The notes: a model not told the origin generated them from the letters alone. Numbered from the stretch's first letter, positions 31,839 to 43,490 are shown. The stretch: DNA of 64,000 nucleotides from Eucalyptus grandis (GCF_016545825.1 NC_052622.1:13645001-13709000); one strand, 5' to 3'. Program-made: numbers and translations.

Positions 31839-33743
31839 CCCTCTACCAAATCATGTAGGGGAGTGAACTCAATTTCCGAGGACACACGGGCGAGTCGGCA
31901 ACCTCTAGTATTGGATGCTTCCGAGTTGTATGAATCCCTAGTTCTAGCGGGATACTATGAAGGCCAAGAGGATGTGACCCTAGAAGAGAAATTGAACCGC
32001 GTCCGTAGGATGATAACCATCGGAGTAATCAGACGCGGAGAAAAGGAAGAGAAGGTCGTATCCGTGACAATGCCATCATCATTCCGCTCATCTTTCTGCA
32101 ACTTTGCTGGTATGTCTCGGGCGAGGAAGGTTATGCATGGAATTTCGAAGACCCCAGCTTTATATGAGGAAGGGGTGATAGCTATGATTACCCCGACGGT
32201 GATTGAACTGTCCGATGAGGAGCTCGCCAGCGATATCAAGCTGGAAATGGCTGAACCCACAGTGATCGACCTTATGGTCGAAGAGATGTCGACAATTGAA
32301 GTCACGGAAAGACACACAATGCCGGTCACGATTGAATTGCCTCCCCAGGAGGAAGACGGAATGGTAATGCTGGAGTATCCTCCCAAATTCGATTCCAAAG
32401 TTGTACCTTGGGGTTACGGAACAAATGAGGTAGATGCTGTCACGTGATCAGGCCGCTGTTACGCACCTGATAAGGGAATAGAAAAGAAGGCCGTGACCGA
32501 GGAGGAGGCAAATCAATTTTTGGCTGTAGTAAAGTCTAGTGAGTTCAACGTGGTGGATCAACTCATGAAGTTGCCGGCTCAAATCTCCCTCCGGAATTAT
32601 TCAAATCTTCCGAGAAGCATAGGGACATCTTGCTAAAAGTCCTTAACAAGGTGCATGTGCCAGAGTCAATTGATGAAGTCCAATTGGAGGAGTTGTTGGG
32701 GCCGTTCTATTAAAAGACCAAATTTCTTTTACTGATGAAGATCTCCCCCCCGATGGTCCTAATCATACCAAAGCGCTACATATCTCGGTGAAACATGAAA
32801 GCACTCTTGTTTGCAAAGTATTGATTGATAACAGTTCGGCACTCAATATATGCGTTTTGGCTACTCTCCACCGTCTTGGTATTGATCTTGGGAGAATCCG
32901 TACTGGCAAGTCGACTGTGCGGGCTTTTGATGGGATGAAGAAGGATGTGATAGGGGAAATTAAGCTTGAGCTACTGATTGGCCCTGTACTTTTCCAAGCC
33001 GTGTTCCAGGTGTTAGATATACCAAGTGCTTTTAATTTTTTGCTAGGGAGGTCGTGGATCCACACAGCATGTGCTGTTGCCTCCAGCCTCCATTAGAAGG
33101 TACGATTTGTGGTGGACAACAGGCTTATCACGGTCCATGGAGAATCCGACTTCAAGATCTATCACGAGACAGCCATCCCCTATGTGGAGCCAGAGTGTAC
33201 CGAGAAATCCAGCTTTCAAACCCTCGAGCTGGTATCCATGGTCCATGTGCCTGTAGGGTCCTTCACAAAGGCTCCTAATTTGTCTAAGCCGGCCATAGCT
33301 GCGGGAAAGATTATGTTGGCAAGTGGGTATATTCCTGGAGAGGGCCTTGGATCACGTGGTCAGGGTGTGCGAAAGCCCATTGAAGCTCATAAAAACTTGA
33401 AGAGGAGAGGCCTAGGATATGTTGAGGGGCAAGAAGGTCGTAGCGAGCAAGGTGGTCGTGGCAACCGAGGGGGCCGTGGAAGGTAGAGAGGCCGGAATGC
33501 CCGAGGAGGTCGAGGTGGGTATAGAGATTGGAGTGAACGTATTGCCCAAACCGAGCAGGGTGAGGGCGATCAAGGCCCGTTTCATCCGTTGTTGGAAGAA
33601 ACGTTTCCAGGACCTCCAAAGATGTTATTCGAGGAAGAGGGGGACATCTATGGTGTAACTGAGCTATTCGAGGAAGACGTCATATGTGCCATCCTGGCAT
33701 GCGAGGAGGTTGAGTCCTCTAAAGCCATGGTTGTCCCTTCAAA
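31839..33743 (+). pseudogene. protease polyprotein segment of element B
   Basis: It continues gag. A region with YESLVLAGYYEGQEDVTLEEK (31863-32447) is followed by a stop at 32445-32447 and a small deletion near 32590. The retropepsin domain lies at 32788-33093, with VLIDNSSALNI where C and D read VLIDNGSALNI, so the Gly of the active-site D-x-G motif is Ser. TAG at 33094-33096 follows WIHTACAVASSLH. After it come FVVDNRL, a G-patch-like segment (SGYIPGEGLGSRGQG .. RRGLGY) and an RGG-rich tail with a TAG at 33484-33486. The exon appears to end at CCTTCAAA 33743, before a GTAGGG donor. Non-functional. Confidence 0.75.
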
Positions 33744-34164
33744 GTAGGGCGGTTCTCGTCTAGCCTAGTCTTTTGTTTTATGTCTTTTCCCGCGTGGGAT
33801 CTCGTAGTTTTTCTTTCTTTATTTCCTGCTTATGTCATTTGTAATGTGAACTATGGTCAGCCCCGATCTTGAGCCGTTGGTCGTGGGTGGTGTGTTAAAA
33901 TACGGCCTTATCTTTCCTCATTCAATAAAATAGACACATGTTTTATTAAGGACATGTGGAGGCACATCAAACTAGTCCTATGATGGTCACTGAGCCCTAG
34001 GTCTCCACACGCTCCCTTATTTGACTGCCTTGCAAGGACGAGGAAATCCGAGGATATGAGGATGAGTTCTGAAACTTTTACAAAAATACTTCAAAATTCT
34101 TCGAAAAACGACATGCATCATTTTTATTGTCGACATTGCTCTAACTCATTTTGTCACATCTCAG
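33744..34164 (+). other. Ogre-type intron of element B
   Basis: 421 nt from GTAGGG to CACATCTCAG. Joining AA|G across it keeps one frame from the protease tail (VVPSK) into an acidic region (DAYDSD, DDTDDDDQ). Unspliced, a stop follows at once (TAG). An intron between protease and RT is a known Ogre hallmark. It contains AATAAA at 33924-33929. Confidence 0.65.
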
Positions 34165-34286
34165 GCATTACATTATGCATAATCATAATAAGGACGCATA
34201 TGACTCGGACGTGCTTGAAGAAAGTCTCTCAGGTTCTGATGACACTGACGATGACGATCAGAAGGGGATTGAACGCGAATGGAGTC
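34165..34286 (+). pseudogene. start of RT exon of element B, truncated by C
   Basis: The acidic lead-in to RT, matching 58748-58870 of D, stops at GAATGGAGTC. The next base is the first base of the LTR of element C. GAGTC (34282-34286) would be the left target duplication of C. Confidence 0.75.
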
Positions 34287-36747
34287 TGTTGACACCTAGT
34301 TTTTTATCTTTCAAATAGTATAAAAAAATCAATAAAAAAATCAATCAAAATCAAAATCAAAATCAAATAAAAAAAATCAAAATCAAAAAAATTTTAGCTA
34401 TTTCTTTAAAAAAAAAAAAAAAAGAGTAGTGAGGTCCGGGTCGGGCCGGATCCGGCCTTGGCCCGACCCGGCCCCTTTTTCCTTTTAATTTTTTTTTCCC
34501 GCGTGGCTCAGCCCAACCCTCCCATTTACTTTTTCTTTTTCTTTCTTCCCTTCGCACAGCCCAACTCTTTTTTTCCCTCTCGGCCCGGCCCACCTCGTTG
34601 TCTTCTCCCTCAGCCGCTTGCTGCACGGGGAACCAGCGAAGAGATTGCAGCCGTTCGCATGGGGAAATGGCGAAGCCGAAAGCAGGGGCAGAGGCAGAGG
34701 AGACAACATCATCTCGCCGGCAGGTCGGCGGGTTGGGGGGAGCCGATTCGGAGGCACGCGGAGCTGATTCGCGCGCACGCGAAGAGAAGCAGAGGGGATC
34801 TGCACCAGAAAAAGGGGAGATACAGGGGAAAATCAGAGGCAGATAGAGGGAGAACAGGGGGGACCGAGCACAAAAAAAAAACCAGAGAAAGAAAAACGAG
34901 AGGGAAACACAGGGGAGGAGGAGTCGTGGTGGCAGCCCTCGCCGCGCCACCGCTACCCCTTGCGACGCCTGCAGCCCGAAGCTGCGACGCCGCCGCTGCC
35001 CTCCGAGCGTCGACCCATAGTACCCAACGCTGCAGCTCGACACCAAGCAAGCGAAGAGAACCGGAGGGAGAGGCACAAACAGAGAGCGAGAGAGAGAGCG
35101 AGCTCGGGCGGAAGAAGACTCGCCATCGCCGTTCGTGCTGCTTCTTGCCATCACCACCCGCTCCGCCGCGCCGAACGCCGACCCCGAGCCACTACCGCCG
35201 CGCGATCCCGTCCGTGCCCGTGTCGCAACGAAGCCCAGAGCCGCGACGTTGCTACAGCTTCAGCCTCAACTCCGACGCCGTCCAAACCGAGCCGCCCCCC
35301 GCCCGACGCCATCCGGGAACCGGCACCGCCGACCTACGCTCGTTGCCTTCGCCGACCGCGCCGACCGTGACTCGCCGCGCCCGCCGCAACCACGAGGACC
35401 GCCGCGTCTCCACCCCTACTCCGCCGCGCTCCACCCGCAGAATCCGCGAGCCCCCCAAAGCTCGCCATTGCCCACCGCGTCTCCGCTGTCACTCGCCGCG
35501 TCGCCGCCGTCCAAGTCCGTCGCCCGTGTCTCGCCATCGCGCCGCCAAGGAGCCGTAGGGCTTCGCCACGAACCGGGTCGCACGGATCGGGCGCGGGGTC
35601 GCAAAAAGTAGGTTTTTCTTTTTTAAACGATTTTAGGCTTGTTTTGGGCTTGGTTTGTTTTTGCTTGCGGGCTTAAGGATTTAAGAGATTGTGGGTTTAG
35701 GGAGTTGTGGGCTTCATTTTTAAAATAAAAGAGATTGGACTAGATTAGGCCCGCCGGTGGGCCCAATCCGAATCGAAGAAAGGCCCGACCAAGGCTAGTC
35801 GGGCCGGTTCGGCCGCCCCCCATTTGGACCGGACCCGATCCGCGTTGACTAGGTCGGGTCGAACCGAACCCGACCCGGTTCACCTTTTAAAAAAAAATTA
35901 ATTTAAAATTTTAAAAATATTTTCTTTAAAAAAAAAAAAATTAATTAATTAAAATTTTTTAAAAAAGTAAAAATTTTTTTAAAAAAAAATCTAAAACAAT
36001 TTCGAAAATCCAAAAATATATTTAAAAATTAGAAATTAGTTATTTTTCTTTAAAAAAATAAAAATAAAATAAAAAAATTTAAAATTTAAAACAATTTTGA
36101 AAATCCAAAAATATTTAAAAATTAGAAATTAGTTATTATTATTTTTTTTTAAGTTTTAGAAAAATTAAAAATTAAAAAATTTCGAAAATCCAAAAATGAT
36201 GGGGTTTGATTAGGACTTGCCATGTATTGCCATTTTAGCGTAATTAGACCTTTATGTGCTCGTATTTCGATTATGTTGCATGTTTAATTTGCATATCTAA
36301 TTATGTTTGATTGCACGTGTTTAATTTTATGGCAATTAGGATCTTGATAGTTATGATTATTACTTTAATGATTGCGCACCCGCATGATCACCTCGTATGT
36401 TAGTGGATAAGTATAAAATTAATCCAAACTGCGTGTCAAAAATCATTTTGTTAAAATGAACAAGATTAGGTACCGAAAGGGCACTAATTGATTAATTAGT
36501 GTAATCAAGTCCCCGAACCTAGATTCTCTGGTTGCGTAGGAAGTGAGGTATACTCCCATACCTCACTTGGTTTCTAGCCGACCCCAATAGGGTAGTGGCG
36601 ACTCCTTTTGTGCAAAATTTCTAAAGAATATCCCAATGTCACGCGGGGTAGGGCTTGGGAGAGCCCGCGCCTGATCATGGGCCTTAGGCCCGTCCTTTAG
36701 GCGATACCCCTAAACCTGCTCCCTCCCCCCGAGGGTAGGTCGCGACA
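34287..36747 (+). repeat. 5' LTR of element C
   Basis: 2461 bp from TGTTGACACC to GGTCGCGACA. GC-rich island about 34430-35607, A/T-rich part 35880-36200, hairpin module near the end. Long low-complexity frames in the island are not called genes. Confidence 0.85.
36469..36666 (+). other. LTR four-hairpin RNA module, element C version
   Basis: H1 stem identical to B with loop GATT (36482-36501). H2 identical to B (36541-36568). H3 CTAGCC/GGGTAG with one mismatch. H4 GGGCT/AGCCC around TGGGAG (36651-36666). Confidence 0.75.
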
Positions 36748-36750
36748 GCT

Positions 36751-36769
36751 TGGCGACTCCGCTGGGGAC
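36751..36769 (+). other. primer binding site of element C
   Basis: TGGCGACTCCGCTGGGGAC, identical to element B. Confidence 0.8.
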
Positions 36770-37356
36770 GTGGTTTTGAACCTTAGAGGACTTAGGCCAG
36801 AATTAATTTTGTTCAAGAAAATATTTTTGTTTGGCAGCGAGGATTTCAGGTTAGTCCCTAACCTTAAAGGTGTTAAATGTTTTTGTAGAATGGGAGGTAT
36901 AAGGGGAAGTGTTTGCTCACCTTTGTCTTGTAGGAAGGTGTTGGAATGTATGGTTTATTTTCTTATGTACGGAGTGTTGATTGCTTATAAATTGTCATGC
37001 TTGCATCCCCTGCATTGCACTACACCATAGCACACACAACCTGCCGCCGGACCTGGGCCGCATAGGATCACTTAGGATGGTGTTGAGGTGGATACCACTC
37101 CGACTATAACCGTGTAGTACGAGTCGCCCACCTTAACCCCGAAATTTCTTTCTTCATGTCGAAGGTACCCACCCCGGTCTGCAACCGCGCGACACGGATC
37201 GGTTCTTTGACAAAGCCGGAGTCATGGGTAACCCGACCTAGCCGCGACCTTGCTGGTTCAGTCCAGTGATCCCATGGCTTCATTTTGAGCCGTCTAGAGT
37301 AGAAATCGAACCACCGCCCATGTGCATGTCTATGGCATTGCTACTCAATGAATAGG

Positions 37357-37429
37357 GTAAGGTTTTCAATTTTCTTTTATGTGCAATTTATTTATCCGTT
37401 TTCTTTTTGGTCGGTCCATGACAAAATAG
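37357..37429 (+). other. candidate leader intron, element C
   Basis: GTAAGGTT donor, AAAATAG acceptor, 73 nt, same place as in A, B and D. Confidence 0.45.
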
Positions 37430-37456
37430 GTTTGTCGTAACTTTGGTTGATATACG

Positions 37457-38731
37457 ATGGGAGTACCCGAGCTTCACATCTTTTCCTCCCCGAAGGCCGA
37501 GCTCCGCATGTGGTGGGATGGACTGGATCTGACTGGCCGTGATTGGGTGCGATCTTATGTTGACGATTACTTCCCTATTGGAGATAGAGACCCATTATGG
37601 TGTCGTGCGAGCGTTAGCACATGTTTGGTGCCCCGCAACTTGCACGTTCATATTCGGTGATCACGAGCTTACTCCAACCTTGGAGGAATACAGTATTGCC
37701 ATTGGAAAGCCCTTAGCGTCGGAGTTGGTTAGCCCACCTGTAGGATTTGAACATGCATCGACCTTATCTGATTTCCTTAAAATTAAAGAAGATGATGTGA
37801 GAAAAGTTTTGAAAGCCAATCGCAAAACCTGCCCATTTTCATTTCTAAATGAACTTTTTCAAAATGCCCCATCTTTCCAAAAGAATAAGATATTCCTGCT
37901 AGCTTTCTTCGGGTTTGTGATATTCCCACATTGTAGAAATGCTATTAACCCTTCCGTAGCGTGGGTAGTTCGTGAAATATGTATGGGAAAGAGTTTTGTT
38001 AATGCTATCTTGACTGAAACTTTTCTTTCCCTTACTTGTTTTAAAGAAAATAAAGACAAAGTTTTCCATGCTCCTCCTGCACTCTTGCAAATTTGGTTTT
38101 TCTCTCACATTAAAGGGTTCGGTAGCTTGATGACTGTGAGCGACGTTTCTGACTCTAGCCATCCCATCCTAAAGTTTAGAGATAGAAAAAAGTTTGCCCC
38201 TGATTATCATTATTCTGAGTGGCTAGTTTTCATGACCAACCCCGGACCTGAGGATTTCCAATGGCATGCCAAATGGCTTCGAGTTCAAGAAGCGCGGTTC
38301 GTGTGTGGGCTTACTGGACCTATTCCTTTGTTGGGAATCACTGGAGTCACCGAATATTACCCGACTCGAGTCACCCGTTAGTTTCAAGAGATTCAACAGC
38401 CTTCCGCGGCAAATCCAGAGGACCCGCTCAGATAGACTTCGACGGATGCCAAGACCACGAAGACTCCGTTGCGTTGGTCAAGTCGATGTGGGATATGTGC
38501 CACCCTCGGAAGTTGGAGGGGCAAGAGAAGACCTATTATGCCTCGAAGGAGTACATCCTTAAACACAAGATTCCAGAGAGCCTCCGCCCGAAGATTCCTA
38601 AAGTGCCATTAAGGATCACCCATCGAGCCGAGATCAAGCGCCTCAAAAGGGAGCTCGAGGAGGCCGAAGAGTGTGCTTTGAAGTTAGCCCGAGTTAGTGG
38701 AGCTGCCGAGTGGAAGCCATCCTCACGCTAG
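37457..38731 (+). pseudogene. ORF1 of element C
   Basis: Same protein as ORF1 of B, starting at ATG 37457 with an Ala-Glu-Leu and WWDGLD lead-in. A frameshift near 37570 moves it to a long frame (up to 38381) holding the WCPATCTFIFGDHELTPTLEEY core and the FFGFVIFPHCRNAINPS segment. That frame ends at TAG 38379-38381. After it, another frame carries the C-terminal coiled coil (IKRLKRELEEAEE) to 38731. Small deletions around 38440-38510 also removed residues present in B. Confidence 0.7.
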
Positions 38732-39083
38732 ATTGAGTCAAGTGCGATTTGTAATGGGACCATACTCACATGCGTTACAATGTTAAAGAATTTGTCTCGA
38801 GTCTCAATGTTGGGAGTTAAAAGAATGTCTTTCCATTTTTGAAGTAGCTTTGTTTGTAGGGGTTTTCTATCATGTTTTTCTTGTATTATGTGGCAACCTA
38901 GCTTCGAATGAAACGAACAAATTGGGGCAATTAGATCTTTGTCGTGGCCGACCGCCTAATTATTACTTGTACTTATATATGCTTATCTACCTTTGCTTCC
39001 AGGTACTAACCGATCAATTGTCTTCATCGATCGTCGACACGGCCAAGTGAAGATCCCCACTTCGCACGCGCGCAAAAGTCAGA

Positions 39084-40403
39084 ATGGAGAACGATGACAC
39101 CAACGTGCGCATGGCAAAGATGGAGGACCAGCTGGCCCAACTCACCGCAATGATGCTTGAAATAAGCTAGAAGCTTAAGGAGCCCCCCGTCGTAGCTGTC
39201 ACTGGAACATCCACTCCTGCATTATCGTGACATGCTTCCGTCGACGGGAGGCACGCACGTTGCCGATCTCCCCGGAAAGAAATTGCCGAGAAGCTCCTTC
39301 GCCATGCCAATCATCGTCAATTTGGATCCTCCTCCGAAGGAAAACCCAACACCCCGCCTAAGTGAAGATAGTGAAAAACGTTTGGTAAAGATGGAAGAGC
39401 GATTATGTGTCTTGCAAGGTTACGAGCTGAAAGGAGCTGATAGGCTATCTCCATACACCAAGACAAGTTTTCCTGAGAATTTCCAGGAACCTGAGTTCAC
39501 AAGAAAGTATGACGGAACGGGATGCCCAAGGACCCACCTTAGGTATTACATGAGGAAAATGGCTCGCTATGCTGACAACGTGCCATTCCTCATACACACA
39601 TTCCAAGATAGTTTGGAAGGCATTGCCCTGACGTGGTTCATTGCGCTGGACATTGAAGAATTCACTAGTTGGGACGACTTGACCAATGAGTTCTTGCAGC
39701 AATACCGGTTTAACACCGAGCTTGCCCCGACGAGGGAAGAGTTAGCTCGTGTTGAGAAGAAGAGGAATGAGTCATTCAAGGCCTTCGCGCAAAGGTGGAG
39801 GACCATGGCCTCATAAGTGAAGCCGGCCTTGAATGAGAGGGAGATGAAGCGCCTGTTCCTCAAGACATTGCCCTCGAATACTTCCAAGGGTTAATATTCT
39901 CGGTTGCCAAACATTTTCACAGCTAGTTGAGGTAGGTGAAGGAGTTGAATGGGCAATGGTTGAGGGAAAGATTTCAAACGGAGGTGCGAAGAAATTCCAG
40001 CAGAAGAAAAGATAAGGAGGCCGCAATTGAAGTAGCGCTTGTGCAAGAGCCCCATTTCCCTCGGCCAACCGCAACACTCCGCGCACAAGCCTACAATGGT
40101 TCCGGTAGTTCATCACAAGCATTCGATAATGGCAAGAGGCCGTTTCGAAGGGGTTTTCTCCACTACCACGCCCGGCTTGTCAAAGTTATTGCCCATGCTT
40201 CTTGAAAAGAGGATGGTTGCAAAGGAGGTGCCTAGAGATAACCCCCCGAGGTTCGCCGGGTTCAATATAACCAAGACCTGTGAATACCACATGGGAGAAA
40301 GGAGGCATGATGTAGATAATTGTCACATGCTAAGATACAAAGTTCAACATCTTCTAGACAAGAACATTTTGACTTTCAGGAAGCTCACCCTAACGTGCAA
40401 ATG
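39084..40403 (+). pseudogene. gag of element C, degraded
   Basis: ATG 39084 matches B. TAG at 39168-39170 replaces the Gln of the EIRQKL segment. Indels at about 39225, 39275 and 39875-40000 shift the frame, and a TAA at 39814-39816 interrupts the capsid core. Core motifs are still readable (TWFIALDIEEF, FKAFAQRWRT), as is the zinc motif CEYHMGERRHDVDNC near 40280-40324. Confidence 0.75.
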
Positions 40404-42307
40404 TAACCTCTACCAAATCATGTAGGGGAGTGAACTCACAATTTCGAGGACACACGGGCGAGTCGGCAACCTCCTAGTATTGGATGCTTCCGAGTTGTAT
40501 GAATCCTTAGTGCTAACGGGATACTATGAAGGCCAGGAGGATGTGACCCTAGAAGAGAAATTGAACCGCGTCCGTAGGATGATAACCATGGGAGTAATAA
40601 GACGCGGAGAAGAGGAAGAGAATGTCGTATCCGTGATAATACCATCATCATTCCGCTCATCTTTCTTCAACTGTGCTAGTATGTCTCGGGCGAGGAAGGT
40701 TATGCATGGAATTTCGAAGACCCCAGCTTTATACGAGGAAGGGTTGATAGCTATGATTACCTCGATGGTGATTGAATTGTCCGATGAGGAGCTTTCGCAG
40801 GGCGATATCGGGCTGGAAATTGCTGAACCCCGTTGATCGACCTTATGGTCGAAGAGATGTCAACAATCGAAGTCACGGAGGACACACAATGCCGGTCACG
40901 ATTGAATGCATCCCCGGGAAGAAGATGGAATGGTAATGCCGAGTATCCTCCCAAATTCGATTCAAAAGCTGTACTTGGGGTTACGGAACCAATGAGGTAG
41001 ATGCTGTCACGCGATCAGCCGCCGTTACGCACTCCGATAAGGAATAGAAAAGAAGGCCGTGACCGAGGAGGAGGCAAATCAATTTTTGGCTGTAATAAAG
41101 TCTAGTGAGTTCAACGTGGTGGATCAACTGCGGAAGTTGCCGGCTCAAATCTCCCTCCTGGAATTATTCAAATCTTCCGAGAAGCATAGGGACATCTTGC
41201 TAAAAGTCCTTAACGAAGTGCATGTGCCAGAGTCAATTGATGAAGTCCAATTGGAAGAGTTCGTTGGGGCCGTTCTATTAAAAGACCAAATTTTCTTTAC
41301 TGATGAAGATCTCCCTCCCGATGGTCCTAATCATACCAAAGCGCTACATATCTCGGTGAAACATGAAAGCACTCTTGTTTGCAGAGTATTGATTGATAAC
41401 GGTTCGGCACTCAATATATGCCCGTTGGCTACTCTCCACCGTCTTAGCATTGATCTTGGGAGAATCCGTACTGGTAAGTCGACTGTGCGGGCTTTTGATG
41501 GGATGAAGAAGGATGTGATAGGGGAAATTGAGCTTGAGCTGCTGATTGGCCCTGTACTTTTCCAAGCCGTGTTCCAGGTGTTAGATATACCAAGTGCTTT
41601 TAATTTTCTGCTAGGGAGACCGTGGATCCACACAAGAAGTGCGGTTGCCTCAGCCTCCATCGAAAGTACGATTTGTGGTGGACAACAGCTTATCACGGTC
41701 CATGGAGAATTCGACTTCAAGATCTATCACGAGACAGCCATCCCCTATGTGGAGCCAGAGTGTACCGAGGAATCCAGCTTTTAAACCCTCGAGCTAGTAT
41801 CCATGGTCCATGTACCTGTAGGGTCCTTCACAAAGGCTCCTAATTTGTCTAAGCCAACCATAGCTGCGGGAAAGATTATGTTGGCAAGTGGGTATAATCC
41901 TGGAGAGGGCCTTGGATCACACGGTCAGGGTGTGCGAAAGCCCATTGAAGCTCATAAAAACTCGAAAAGGAGAGGCCTAGGATATGTTGAGGGGCGAGAA
42001 GGTCATAGCGAGCAAGGTGGTCATGGCAATAGAGGGGACCATGGAAGGCAGAGAGGCCGGAATGCCCGAGGAGGCCGAGGTGGGTATAGAGATTGGAGTG
42101 AACGTATTGCCCAAACCGAGGAGGGTGAGGGCAATCGAGGCCCATTTCATCCGTTGTTGGAAGAAACATTTCCAGGACCTCCAAGGATGTTATTCGAGGA
42201 AGAGGGGGACATTTATGGTGTGATTGAGCTATTCGAGGAAGATGTCATATGTGCCATCCTGGCATGCGAGGAGGCCGAGTCCTCGAAGTCATGGTTGTCC
42301 CTTCAAA
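40404..42307 (+). pseudogene. protease polyprotein segment of element C
   Basis: Frames at 40480-40836, 41059-41784 and 41803-42307. The retropepsin motif VLIDNGSALNI is intact at about 41383-41415, within a long uninterrupted frame. The G-patch-like part (SGYNPGEGLGSHGQG, RRGLGY) and an RGG-rich tail follow. Where B and D have TAG at two tail codons, C still has CAG at 42048-42050 for the second. Indels near 40800-41045 break the frame. Confidence 0.7.
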
Positions 42308-42558
42308 GTAGGGCGGTTTCTCGTCTAGCCTAGTCTTTTGTCTTATGTCTTCTCCCCTGCGTGGGATCTCGTAGTTTTTCTTTCTTTATTTCCTGTTTAT
42401 GCCATTTGTAATGTGAACTATGGTCAACCCCGATCTTGAGCCGTTGGTCGTGGGTGGTTTGTGTTTAAATACGGCCTTATCTTTCCTCATTCAATAAAAT
42501 AGACACATGTTTTATTAAGGACATGTGGAGGCACATCAAACTAGTCCTATGATGGTCA
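42308..42558 (+). other. Ogre-type intron of element C, 5' part
   Basis: GTAGGG donor at 42308 after CTTCAAA, AATAAA at 42493-42498, then the conserved CAAACTAGTCCTATGATGGTCA block running into the gap. Confidence 0.6.
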
Positions 42559-42658
42559 NNNNNNNNNNNNNNNNNNNNNNNNNNNNNNNNNNNNNNNNNN
42601 NNNNNNNNNNNNNNNNNNNNNNNNNNNNNNNNNNNNNNNNNNNNNNNNNNNNNNNNNN
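42559..42658. other. assembly gap of exactly 100 N
   Basis: 100 N is a common placeholder for unknown length. The left side is the intron of element C, the right side is unrelated AT-rich DNA. The missing 3' parts of C, B and A may lie here. Confidence 0.95.
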
Positions 42659-43013
42659 TGTCAAATAGCAAGACAAATGAAAATAACCCAAAAAAAAAAA
42701 AAAAAAAAAAATCTATTTTCTGCAAGTTAAACAAGCACGTTATAATCCAATCATGATTTCTGTATGTGACCCATAATCATATGAACAACGAAAAGGTCTT
42801 TTTCACGACTCCTTGTTTTTCCTAAATTCCAAGAGATCTTCCCATTGTGATTTTCGAACATACGAAGCTCATTTATATGCAATTGTTCTTTCCAAAAGAA
42901 ACTTGATAGATTTTTGAAGTACGCAAAACTCCACTTAAATTGGTAAATTACTTTTCAAACAAAGTCAGCAAAACCAAAAAAAAAGAAAAGAAAAAAGAAA
43001 CACTATTCTCAAT
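42659..43013. other. AT-rich DNA after the gap
   Basis: Contains a long A tract at 42690-42710. No gene seen. Confidence 0.45.
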
Positions 43014-43490
43014 CTAATGAGAATCTTGGCCTTTAATTACCTCGGGAACCGGGGTCTTGATGCTCGCACTTCCCTTGGGGACCTCAGACCTGACACATGC
43101 GTTGCTTGGGACCTGCAAGATCTCGTCGGAGTGGGCGCTACTCGATAGGGATAGGGTTTTGCTGAACGACCTGGGGACGTTGACGACCGGATGTTCCGCA
43201 AACGAGGGCTGCGGTGTTTTATTGCCAGTTTGAGAGTGAGCGTCGAAGAGATCTCTGAGCTTCTTCCCGGGATTCTGGGCATGGAGGAGCTCCTTGATCG
43301 CGTGCTTGCGGCTTGACGAGAGGTTCCTAGGCCAAGCGGAACGCTCCATTGATGAGAGAGGTCCCGTGCTTGCTTCGTGACGAGGGAGAGAGAGAGAGTC
43401 GAAGAGCACATTGTCGGGGCCAGAAGCCAGGAAGAGCACATACCATTTTAAACAGTGCAAATTATATTTTGCAGGCTTAAAAAACATCAA
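43014..43490 (-). CDS. hypothetical protein or exon, unrecognised
   Basis: A 158-residue minus-strand frame. The first 20 residues look like non-coding lead-in. From about residue 45 the composition becomes coding-like: a basic helix (SSSRKHAIKELLHAQNPGKK followed by LRDLFDAH), then a Ser/Pro/Val-rich, probably disordered tail. GC content and codon use differ from the AT-rich flanks. I do not recognise the family. It has no transposon motif, so it may be an exon of a host gene or a gene fragment. Stop at 43014-43016. Confidence 0.35.
   Translation of the reverse strand: MMFFKPAKYNLHCLKWYVLFLASGPDNVLFDSLSLPRHEASTGPLSSMERSAWPRNLSSSRKHAIKELLHAQNPGKKLRDLFDAHSQTGNKTPQPSFAEHPVVNVPRSFSKTLSLSSSAHSDEILQVPSNACVRSEVPKGSASIKTPVPEVIKGQDSH

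Larger units (their letters stand above)
25783..34286 (+). mobile_element. element B: Tat/Ogre-like LTR retrotransposon, 5' part
   Basis: 5' LTR, tRNA-Arg primer site, leader, ORF1, gag, protease and the first bases after the intron are present. The element then stops at 34286 inside what in D is the stretch before RT, where the LTR of element C begins. This is what insertion of C into B would produce. B itself starts inside the 3' region of A without a purine tract before its LTR, so B appears inserted into A. No 3' LTR of B is visible. Confidence 0.8.
34287..42558 (+). mobile_element. element C: Tat/Ogre-like LTR retrotransposon, cut by gap
   Basis: 5' LTR, tRNA-Arg primer site, leader, ORF1, gag, protease and part of the intron are present, same order as B. 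Sequence ends at the run of N inside the intron. It carries more small indels than B, so no frame is intact. Confidence 0.8.

Noticed and set aside
32445..32447. Programmed stop readthrough between parts of the B polyprotein
   Set aside because: C and D read other codons here and all copies have many random indels, so decay is the simpler explanation.
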